Positions 1-6,398 of a stretch of DNA of 64,000 nucleotides are shown here, piece after piece. Source of the DNA: a bacterium (GTDB taxonomy: Bacteria > Oederibacteriota > Muellerivitia > Muellerivitales > Muellerivitaceae); NCBI GenBank assembly GCA_035549195.1, contig DASZRK010000075.1, forward strand, positions 62,001 through 126,000, in the 5' to 3' direction. The notes beneath the pieces are model-generated. The model worked only from the letters and a program-made list of their open reading frames with translations, had not been told where the DNA came from and searched no databases. How positions within the stretch are numbered: the stretch's first letter is position 1; every line of letters begins with the position of its first letter. The translations under genes and the position numbers were made by a program.

Positions 1-1
1 G

Positions 2-442
2 GCCGGCGCCAAGCTCTCCAAGAGCCCCAAGGGTTTCGCCAATTGGATGATGGGGGACATGGCCGCCAAGATGAAGGAGCAGGAAAAGGGCCTGAAGGAC
101 CTCAAGTTCGACCAGAAGAAGCTGGCCGAGCTGGTGGACCTGGTCGAGGGCGGCACGATCAACAGCAAACAGGCCAAGGAAGTCTTCGCCGAGATGTTCG
201 ACCTGGGTGTTTCGCCCGCCGAGGTGGTGAAGAGCCGGGGCATGGCCCAGGTCTCGGACCCCAAAGCCATCGAAGCGGCGGTGGATAAGGTCCTCTCCGA
301 GAACCCCAGCGTGGTGGCCGACTACAAGGGCGGCAAGCAGGGCGTCATCGGCTTCCTGGTGGGCAAGGTCATGCAGGCCAGCCAAGGCAAAGCGAACCCT
401 AAGTTGGTAAATGATGTTTTGAAAAATAAATTAGGTAATTAA
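2..442 (+). CDS. gatB: Asp/Glu-tRNA amidotransferase subunit B, C-terminal part (5' end outside window)
   Basis: The first 146 codons in the window are the tail of GatB, the subunit that binds tRNA in the GatCAB complex and helps convert Glu-tRNA(Gln) or Asp-tRNA(Asn) to the amide form. The visible part carries the helical GatB/YqeY domain, with the KSRGMAQVSDP stretch and the typical family ending NPKLVNDVLKNKL. The frame is open from base 2 and ends at TAA 440-442. The last dozen or so codons turn abruptly AT-rich while the protein sequence stays family-like, and the next gene is AT-rich throughout. The catalytic N-terminal cradle domain lies upstream and cannot be judged. Confidence 0.93.
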   Translation, partial: AGAKLSKSPKGFANWMMGDMAAKMKEQEKGLKDLKFDQKKLAELVDLVEGGTINSKQAKEVFAEMFDLGVSPAEVVKSRGMAQVSDPKAIEAAVDKVLSENPSVVADYKGGKQGVIGFLVGKVMQASQGKANPKLVNDVLKNKLGN

Positions 443-462
443 AATTTTTTGAGGATATTTTT

Positions 463-906
463 TTGGGACTTATTAAGCAAAACCGACCTTTTGGAATAAC
501 TTTTCTTTCGGTTTCTTCTTTGGCGGCTGGGCTTTATGGTATTTCTTTACTTTTCAATAATTTATCTACAATTTACCAGGCCTTCTCTCCTGGGGCAGTA
601 GGGATGATGAAAGCCGTTGGGGGACTTTCTGCTACCTTTACTTGCTGTCTCTTCTTAATTGCTACAGCTTATGGATTATGGAAGATGGTTAAATGGGGAT
701 GGATTTACGCCATAATAATTTATGGTCTTATAGTTATTGCAAGAGTTACCGGAACAATTTTTGTAATTTATCAACAGCATCATTTTCGTGTCTCGATGAG
801 GTGGGTAATCGGAAACGTTTTTTTTATATTTGCATTGGTGTATTTGCTTCAACCGAAAGTAAAAAAGTTGTTTGAATCGAAAGTTGTGGAAAAATTTGGT
901 GACTAG
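463..906 (+). CDS. AT-rich orphan four-helix membrane protein
   Basis: This encodes 147 residues with four predicted membrane segments at about 10-31, 50-72, 77-101 and 112-130, a short charged N-terminus and a Lys-rich cytoplasmic tail. I do not recognise the family. The start is TTG at 463, with the Shine-Dalgarno GAGGAT at 451-456 seven bases upstream. Base composition is strikingly low in GC compared with every neighbour, and codons end mostly in A or T, which suggests recent acquisition. It follows gatB by 20 bases but has no evident functional link to it. The function is unknown; a small integral membrane protein is all that can be said. Confidence 0.8.
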   Translation: MGLIKQNRPFGITFLSVSSLAAGLYGISLLFNNLSTIYQAFSPGAVGMMKAVGGLSATFTCCLFLIATAYGLWKMVKWGWIYAIIIYGLIVIARVTGTIFVIYQQHHFRVSMRWVIGNVFFIFALVYLLQPKVKKLFESKVVEKFGD

Positions 907-919
907 AGTGGATTGGTAA

Positions 920-1510
920 TTGAGCCCTGTTTCCTACGGCCCTTCCGATATCAACAATCCCCGCGGCACCCCCTTTGGGGGGCCTGTTCCCGAAAGCTAT
1001 TGGCTGACCAAAGCGCTCATCTTCGACTTCGAATGGGTCATGGCCGAGGCCCAGAACCTGGGTTACGACAAGAAAGATTATGAAGACCCCACCCCCCTGA
1101 CCGCCTTGAAGGATTGCCTGAGGACCCTCCGCAGTTACGAGGTCCGACTCTCCCTGACCACCAACCGCAAGACCCAGGAGATCATGCCCGAACTCCACCG
1201 CTTGAACCTGGCGGAGGATTTTGACAACATCCGCTGTGCTGAGGACGTGAAGAACCTGAAGCCCTCCCCGGAACTGCACCAGCTCACGATGGACATGCTG
1301 GGGGTCAAGCCCTGGCGGGTGGTGGCTTTTGAAAGCAAGACGGTGGGGGTCGAGGCGGCGAAAGCGGCGGGTATTTTCTGCGTGGGGCATCCGCCCATGG
1401 CGGACCAGGTGGATATGACCTTGGATTCCTTCACGGGCCTTCCCCTCATCCGGCTCTTGGAACTGATCGACAACAATAAACGGGTCAAGATGGGGTTGGT
1501 CCAGCCCTAG
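920..1510 (+). CDS. HAD-superfamily-like protein with altered catalytic motifs
   Basis: This 196-residue protein has a HAD hydrolase layout. Motif I is IFDFEW with D36 as the possible nucleophile, but the second Asp is replaced by E38. Motif II is LTTN (T80/T81), motif III is K114 in NLKPSPE, and motif IV reads FESKTVGVEAAKAAG, so the usual acidic pair is reduced to E138-S139. These changes could alter metal binding or abolish phosphatase activity. The start is TTG at 920. The gene ends in the tetranucleotide CTAG, which it shares with the stop of the convergent hydrolase gene. The substrate cannot be predicted. Confidence 0.8.
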   Translation: MSPVSYGPSDINNPRGTPFGGPVPESYWLTKALIFDFEWVMAEAQNLGYDKKDYEDPTPLTALKDCLRTLRSYEVRLSLTTNRKTQEIMPELHRLNLAEDFDNIRCAEDVKNLKPSPELHQLTMDMLGVKPWRVVAFESKTVGVEAAKAAGIFCVGHPPMADQVDMTLDSFTGLPLIRLLELIDNNKRVKMGLVQP

Positions 1511-2349
1511 TCTTGGTGGGCCTTCAGGGTGGCCTTCACGAAATCCATGATGGGCTTCTTATATTGGTAGGCCACGCTGGGGAAGCTGTTGTGATCGATC
1601 CCCTTGATCTCCAGCCATTGCTTGGGGGGCGCAGCTTCCTCAAAGACCTGTCTTCCCAGGCTTTCCGGGATGATGGTGTCCTTTTCCGCGTGGGTCTCCA
1701 GGAGCGGGCAAGTCCTTGCCTGCACGTATTTCTCCGTCTCGAACTTGTCCTTCACCATGAAATCGGCCACCAGGAGCCAGGGTTTCCTTTGGCGGCTCAC
1801 GGAAAGCACCGAGGGGAAAGCCCCTTCCAGGATGAGCCCGGCGGGTTGGACCTTGGTGGCCAATTGGGCGGCCACCGAGGAGCCGAGGGAATGGCCCCAG
1901 ATGAAGATGCGATCCTCGGGGATGTCCTTGGTCTTGAGCCAGATATAGGCCGCGAGGGCGTCGCCGTCGAGCGCGGCCTCGCTCAAGGGGGCCTTCTGGC
2001 TGTCGCCATAGCTGCGGTAATCGAAGAGGAGGGTGTCGAAGCCGAAGTCGTAGAAGATCTTGGCCACCTGGGCCAGGTCGGAGAGGCAATCGGCGTTCCC
2101 GTGGCAATAAAGGAGGACGGGCCGTTTCGGGTCCGCCTTGGGGTGCTCGACCCACCAGCCGGTCAGGGAGACCCCGTCCCCGGAGGCGAAGGACACTTCC
2201 TGGTAGTTCTTCAGGCCGAACTGGACGGGGGTGGTGCCGTTGCGGGCCACGGGATGGAAGATCATGGCCCTTTGCAGGAGGACATAGAAGAAAAGGATGG
2301 TGCAATAGGCCAGCACAAGCGGGACGACAACGCGGGATAAATGTTTCAA
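1507..2349 (-). CDS. Membrane-anchored alpha/beta hydrolase (Bem46/ABHD-like)
   Basis: This encodes 280 residues. An N-terminal membrane anchor (about 7-27) precedes an alpha/beta hydrolase domain with the oxyanion HGN at 83-85, the nucleophile elbow GHSLGS (S154), a candidate acid D224 in EKDTIIP and H253 in GIDHNSF. The family contains serine esterases or lipases; the substrate is unknown. The TTG start at 2349 is chosen because AGGAG lies six bases upstream. The frame stays open further upstream, but that extension runs antisense through the cupin gene and has no domain. It is convergent with the HAD-like gene and divergent from the cupin gene. Confidence 0.88.
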   Translation of the reverse strand: MKHLSRVVVPLVLAYCTILFFYVLLQRAMIFHPVARNGTTPVQFGLKNYQEVSFASGDGVSLTGWWVEHPKADPKRPVLLYCHGNADCLSDLAQVAKIFYDFGFDTLLFDYRSYGDSQKAPLSEAALDGDALAAYIWLKTKDIPEDRIFIWGHSLGSSVAAQLATKVQPAGLILEGAFPSVLSVSRQRKPWLLVADFMVKDKFETEKYVQARTCPLLETHAEKDTIIPESLGRQVFEEAAPPKQWLEIKGIDHNSFPSVAYQYKKPIMDFVKATLKAHQD

Positions 2350-2482
2350 GTCATGCTCCTGGAAGGAAAGGCGGGTCAATTCAGGATGCCTTGGATGTTT
2401 TATCAGAAATACTTGATTTCGATGAAACAAAAAGGCAATGGTAGGGGTATTCCAAGTGACCAGCCGTCCGGACAGGTGAACG

Positions 2483-2848
2483 ATGATGGAACCCAAGAAT
2501 CCCTTGAAGTGGCCGTTGGAAAGCAAGCTCAGTGAGATGGACTGGGGGAGCATGGAGTGGTTGTTGGACGACTCCATCGCCCCGGGCGCCGACATGAGCG
2601 TGGCGGTCATGACCGTGAAGGGCGGGGAGCTTTCCCCGGCCCATTCCCACCCCAACTGCAACGAATTCCTTCTGCTGACCCGTGGGTCGGTGGAACAGGT
2701 CTCCGGCGGCGAGAAGAAGGTCCTCCAGGCGGGGGACTCGGTCTTCGTCCCCGCCGGAACGGTCCATTCGGTCCGGAACCTCGGGGCCACGGACGCCCAA
2801 ATGCTGGTCACCTATTCGGCGGGCGTCCGCAAATACGAGTCGGCCTGA
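2483..2848 (+). CDS. Small single-domain cupin protein
   Basis: This 121-residue protein is a single conserved beta-barrel (cupin_2). Metal ligands are visible as H54, H56 and E61 in the HSHPNCNE segment and H95 in PAGTVHS. Such proteins range from isomerases and dioxygenases to ligand sensors, and nothing here fixes the activity. The start is ATG 2483, with ATG 2486 equally possible. It is divergently arranged from the alpha/beta hydrolase, with 133 bases between the starts, and convergent with the cytochrome gene, with only seven bases between the stops. Confidence 0.88.
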   Translation: MMEPKNPLKWPLESKLSEMDWGSMEWLLDDSIAPGADMSVAVMTVKGGELSPAHSHPNCNEFLLLTRGSVEQVSGGEKKVLQAGDSVFVPAGTVHSVRNLGATDAQMLVTYSAGVRKYESA

Positions 2849-2855
2849 ACCTGCC

Positions 2856-3380
2856 TTAGCCGTTCTTCACGCTCTTGATGGCCTTCCAATCCTTTTGGAC
2901 CGCCGGGGTCAGGGAATCCATATGCTTGAGGAAGAGCACCATTTTCCAGATCTGATCGTCGTTCAAGGTCGGGCTGAAGGCCGGCATCCCGGTCAGCCGG
3001 ATCCCATGCTTGACCTTCCAGAAGATCTCACCCTCGGGATCGTCCTCGACCCCATGCTTGGCCAATTGGGGGGCGTGCTGGTAAAGGCCCATCGCGATGT
3101 TGGAGGCTTGCCCGTCGGAGGCCCCGTGGCAGACGGCGCAGTTCTGCGCGTAGAGCTTGATCCCTTCCTTCAGATTGGCGTCGGTCAGCGCCATCGGCAC
3201 GGCCCCTTTGGGTGATTCCCGGTCGATGGAAGCGTGGAGGGACTTGCGGGCCATCCATTTCTCGATCGCCGGAGGCTTGCCGTCCGCGTTGGCGGGCATG
3301 AGGCCCATGGAAATGAAAAGGTAGCCCCCGAACAACAGGGCCAAGAGGGTCACCACGACACCGGATACGAAAGCTTTCAT
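2856..3380 (-). CDS. Membrane-anchored class I cytochrome c
   Basis: This 174-residue protein has an N-terminal hydrophobic segment (about 5-27) that is either an anchor or an uncleaved signal. One haem c site is CAVCH at 81-85, and the likely axial ligand is M132 in LTGMPAF. It would be an electron carrier on the outer face of the cytoplasmic membrane. The start at 3380 follows a strong AAGGAGG Shine-Dalgarno. It lies 60 bases downstream of the GH2 gene on the same strand, so it could be cotranscribed, but the functions do not obviously match. No oxidase or cytochrome-maturation genes are in the window. Confidence 0.92.
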   Translation of the reverse strand: MKAFVSGVVVTLLALLFGGYLFISMGLMPANADGKPPAIEKWMARKSLHASIDRESPKGAVPMALTDANLKEGIKLYAQNCAVCHGASDGQASNIAMGLYQHAPQLAKHGVEDDPEGEIFWKVKHGIRLTGMPAFSPTLNDDQIWKMVLFLKHMDSLTPAVQKDWKAIKSVKNG

Positions 3381-3440
3381 CGAATCCTCCTTGAAATGGA
3401 TACTCGGGGATTTGGACGTCTTTCCCCGGTTTTCAACCTT

Positions 3441-5165
3441 TTACCGGTCCCCTTTCCAGGCCCTTTTCAGGACCCGAACGGCTTTTTTCGGTTTCCGGTC
3501 CCGGCCAAAGACCCCCTTATAGTTCATGCCGTTGGGCCGGTGCGTGGCCTGGGCGGTGCGGAAGTCGTTCAGGTTCCAGACGTGGGCCCCGGCTACGAAG
3601 GGCTTGCGGGCCATGATCCTCAAATAGCCATCGATCAGGGCGGCTTGGTATTCCTCGCTGAAGAGCGCGGGCGGGTCCGCGTGGCTTCCGGGAATGGCGT
3701 CGGCGCCGAATTCGGTGACCAATACCGGCTTTTTGAACCGCCGACCCATGGAGTCCAGATCCTTGGAAAGCCGGGGTAGGGCTTTTGCCAAGTCGCCCGG
3801 TTCCGAGTACCAACCGAAATAGCGGTTCACACAGACCGTATCCAGGAACGAGAAGGACGCTTCCTTGGTTCCCAAATAACTGACCAGGGTCACGGGACGG
3901 GTGGGGTCCAAGGTCCGGGCCAAACTGGCCAAGTCCTTGAAGAAGGGAAGGGCCGCGGGCCGGTGGGAATGGGGCTCATTGGCCAGGCTCCACATGACCA
4001 CACTGGGGTGGTTCTTGTCGCGTTCGATCATGTCCCGGGTCATTTGGCGGCAAAGGGCCAGCCGTTTTTTCAGTCCCTCTTTCCGGAAGAAAAGGCCCAC
4101 GGCCGGGGTTTCGTCGATGACGAGGAATCCCAACCGGTCGGCCAGGTCCAGGTCCTTTTCGGAATAGGGATAGTGGGAAGTCCGGTAGGAATTGGCCCCG
4201 ACAGCGAGCATGTTCCGGAAATCCTTTTGCCGCTCCCGGTCCGTGAGGCCGCGTCCCAACCTGGGGGAATCCTCGTGCCTTCCGAAGCCCTTCAGGGAAA
4301 TGGGTTTTCCATTCAGCAACAATTTCTCCCCGTGGACCTCGAAGGTCCGGATGCCGACCGGAAGGTCCACCCGGTCCACCGGGCGGCCGTTCTTCATCCG
4401 TTCGACCGTCAGACCATAAAGGGATGGGGAACCTGGGGCCCAAAGTTTGGCCTGGGGGACCCGAAAGACGGTCTCGGGGGAGGGGCCTTCGACCTGGAGG
4501 GGCCGCCCATGGCCGGAAAGCTTCATCCGGAATTCAGATCCCTCGGGAGCCGCCACCTGGACATGCACCAAGCCGGTGGGACCATCCGAGCGGGTCGAGA
4601 CCGTCAGGTCCCGGACGGATTCTTTCGGCGTGCTGTAAAGGACGACCTCTCGTTGGATACCGCAATAGGGGAAGAAGTCGAAGGAGGCGGGCGGGTTGAA
4701 TTGGTTGTTGAAAGCATCCTTGGGATGAAAGGGGACGTTGCCGGGCGGGACCCGGTCGGGCCGCAAAAGGCCCTCGACCCGCACCACCAGACGATCCATG
4801 CCTTTCCTTGGGATGTCAGTGACCTCGAACTGGAAAGGAAGATGTCCTCCCTCGTGCGAACCGAGCCTAAGCCCGTTCAACCAGACGGTGGCGTGGTAAT
4901 GGACCGACCCGAAGCGCAGGAAGGTCCTGGAACCGCGAGGGGATGAAAAAGGCCGAAAGGTGGTTTGATACCAGCCGGGGCCCAGATAGTCCCAGAGGTC
5001 CTGGGCCTGCTCGTTCCAACTGGCGGGGACGGGGAGGAACCGGTCCTTCTTGAAGCCTTTTCCCCAACCCTTCCTGAGGCCCAGGTCCATGGGGTCCTTG
5101 CGGAATTCCCACCGGCCATCGAGAGCCCGCAACTTCCGGAACCGGTTCTTTTGGGGGCGGATCAT
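3441..5165 (-). CDS. Glycoside hydrolase family 2 enzyme, beta-glucuronidase-like
   Basis: This encodes 574 residues in the GH2 layout: an N-terminal jelly-roll sugar-binding domain (about 10-180), an Ig-like domain (about 180-275) and a TIM barrel (about 275-565). The general acid/base is E397 in SLANEPHSH and the nucleophile is E485 in VTEFGAD. The length and the HYPYSE and MNYKG segments resemble UidA-type beta-glucuronidases more than the much longer LacZ enzymes. No signal peptide is seen, so it is probably cytoplasmic. Its ATG overlaps the stop of an upstream 48-codon gene (ATGA), implying translational coupling; upstream of that is an AEC transporter. Specificity is inferred, not proven. 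Confidence 0.93.
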   Translation of the reverse strand: MIRPQKNRFRKLRALDGRWEFRKDPMDLGLRKGWGKGFKKDRFLPVPASWNEQAQDLWDYLGPGWYQTTFRPFSSPRGSRTFLRFGSVHYHATVWLNGLRLGSHEGGHLPFQFEVTDIPRKGMDRLVVRVEGLLRPDRVPPGNVPFHPKDAFNNQFNPPASFDFFPYCGIQREVVLYSTPKESVRDLTVSTRSDGPTGLVHVQVAAPEGSEFRMKLSGHGRPLQVEGPSPETVFRVPQAKLWAPGSPSLYGLTVERMKNGRPVDRVDLPVGIRTFEVHGEKLLLNGKPISLKGFGRHEDSPRLGRGLTDRERQKDFRNMLAVGANSYRTSHYPYSEKDLDLADRLGFLVIDETPAVGLFFRKEGLKKRLALCRQMTRDMIERDKNHPSVVMWSLANEPHSHRPAALPFFKDLASLARTLDPTRPVTLVSYLGTKEASFSFLDTVCVNRYFGWYSEPGDLAKALPRLSKDLDSMGRRFKKPVLVTEFGADAIPGSHADPPALFSEEYQAALIDGYLRIMARKPFVAGAHVWNLNDFRTAQATHRPNGMNYKGVFGRDRKPKKAVRVLKRAWKGDR

Positions 5166-5308
5166 CGTTGCTTTTTCCTCGGGGGGTGGGCGGTCCTCTT
5201 GGGTTGGGGGTATTTGCTTTCGTAGGGATTGAGCATGTTCTTATACGAGGGATTCTTCCAGAGATCCTTGGGGGCGGTCCGCTTGGGTTTTCGGGTGGCG
5301 CGTTTCAA
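5162..5308 (-). CDS. Tiny highly basic protein coupled to the transporter and GH2 genes
   Basis: This reading frame encodes 48 residues, rich in Lys, Arg and Pro and with no hydrophobic stretch. It begins MKRATRKPKR and ends RTAHPPRKKQR. The start TTG (5308-5306) overlaps the TGA of the AEC transporter in TTGA, and its own TGA overlaps the GH2 ATG in ATGA. Both junctions match the coupling style used by accepted gene pairs in this window. It exactly fills the 139-base gap between two genes. There is no strong Shine-Dalgarno and I recognise no family. It could bind nucleic acid, or only serve to carry ribosomes across the gap. Confidence 0.5.
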   Translation of the reverse strand: MKRATRKPKRTAPKDLWKNPSYKNMLNPYESKYPQPKRTAHPPRKKQR

Positions 5309-6219
5309 AAGAGCGAGGCGGAGAGGCTGATGATCAGCGTGACGGTCACGGCCGAGACCAGGGTGGTGATGGAGACCACGGCCGCGGCGAAATGGGGCTC
5401 CTTGTCGTATTCGATCCCGAAAAGGACCACCGCGACGGCGGTGGGGAAGGCGCTGGAGACGAAAAGGACCCGCGCCAGGAGCCCGTGGAGCCCCATGAGT
5501 TGGATGATCAGGAAGGCCAGGAAGGGGGAAAGAAGGAGCCGCGCGGCGGTCGTGACCCAGACCTCCCGGGGGTGCCGGAGGGAAACCCCGCTTTTCCCCA
5601 ACTGGGCCCCCAGGGTCAAAAGCGCGATGGGGAGCATGCCGTCGGAGACCCATTTCAAGGGGGTGATGATGGCGTCGGGCGGGTCCCAGTCCACCGCCCG
5701 AAGCAATAGGGCGGCGATGAGGGAATAAATAATGGGCATCCGGATGATGCTCTGAAGGCCCTTGCGCCATTCGCTCCAGCCGCCCGCGACAAGGATCCCC
5801 AGGGTATAGGTCAGCACGTTCATGGCGGTGATGGTGATGACCTGGATGGCCACCCCTTCGCCCTGGAAGGCCAATTGGACCACCGGGATCCCGTAATTGG
5901 CGGAGTTGAAGATCATCACGCCCAGGGTGGCCGAGGCGGCCAGGCTGGCCCTGAGCTTGAGCCAGCGGCCCAGGGCATAGGCGGCCCCGAAGTTGGCGCA
6001 GGCCAAAAGGGTGTTGAACAGGACGCTGTCGGCCATCTCGCGGTTGCCGGGCTTGAAGATGAGCAGGCTATAGAACATGAAGGCCGGCACGAAGACGTAG
6101 AAGTTGAGCTTGGAGAGGGTGGCCAGGTCGATGTGGAACTTCTGGTAGGTCCAGAAGCCGAGGGCCATGACCAGGAAGATGGGAAGGATGATGTCGCGGG
6201 CGATGGTCAGGAAGAACAA
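5305..6219 (-). CDS. AEC (auxin efflux carrier) family transporter
   Basis: This 304-residue integral membrane protein has about ten hydrophobic segments in two five-helix halves, as in the AEC/BASS-like transporter fold. Family marks include LNFYVFVPAFMF near the N-terminus, FNSANYGIP in the first half and the Pro-containing VSSAFPTAVAVVLF near the C-terminus. Bacterial AEC proteins carry out organic anions such as malate or malonate; the substrate here is unknown. The start is TTG at 6219 with GAGG upstream. It is the first gene of a minus-strand unit with the 48-residue basic protein and the GH2 enzyme, so sugar-acid transport is a reasonable guess. Confidence 0.9.
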   Translation of the reverse strand: MFFLTIARDIILPIFLVMALGFWTYQKFHIDLATLSKLNFYVFVPAFMFYSLLIFKPGNREMADSVLFNTLLACANFGAAYALGRWLKLRASLAASATLGVMIFNSANYGIPVVQLAFQGEGVAIQVITITAMNVLTYTLGILVAGGWSEWRKGLQSIIRMPIIYSLIAALLLRAVDWDPPDAIITPLKWVSDGMLPIALLTLGAQLGKSGVSLRHPREVWVTTAARLLLSPFLAFLIIQLMGLHGLLARVLFVSSAFPTAVAVVLFGIEYDKEPHFAAAVVSITTLVSAVTVTLIISLSASLF

Positions 6220-6285
6220 GGTCGGCCTCGCAGGCGGGGATGCGCGTCGCCAAAATTGTAACCGAAGGCCCGGAAAACAAATATC

Positions 6286-6315
6286 TTCAAAAGGCCGCTG
6301 CGTCTCGGCTATACT
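6286..6315 (+). promoter_or_regulatory. Probable sigma-70 promoter for ftsK
   Basis: TTCAAA (6286-6291), an 18-base spacer and TATACT (6310-6315). The predicted start of transcription is about 6322, almost on the ATG of a 24-codon reading frame (6324-6398) whose stop abuts the ftsK ATG. Confidence 0.5.
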
Positions 6316-6398
6316 TTCGTTCCATGAAGGTTTTGTTAACGAACTCCCTCAAAACGCTCCCGCCGGGTCCCTCCCGGTGCCTTTCCGTGGTCCCCTAA

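Noticed and set aside
2350-2811. N-terminal extension of the alpha/beta hydrolase
   Set aside because: It runs antisense through the cupin gene, has no domain, and a TTG with AGGAG at 2349 gives a normal membrane-anchored protein.
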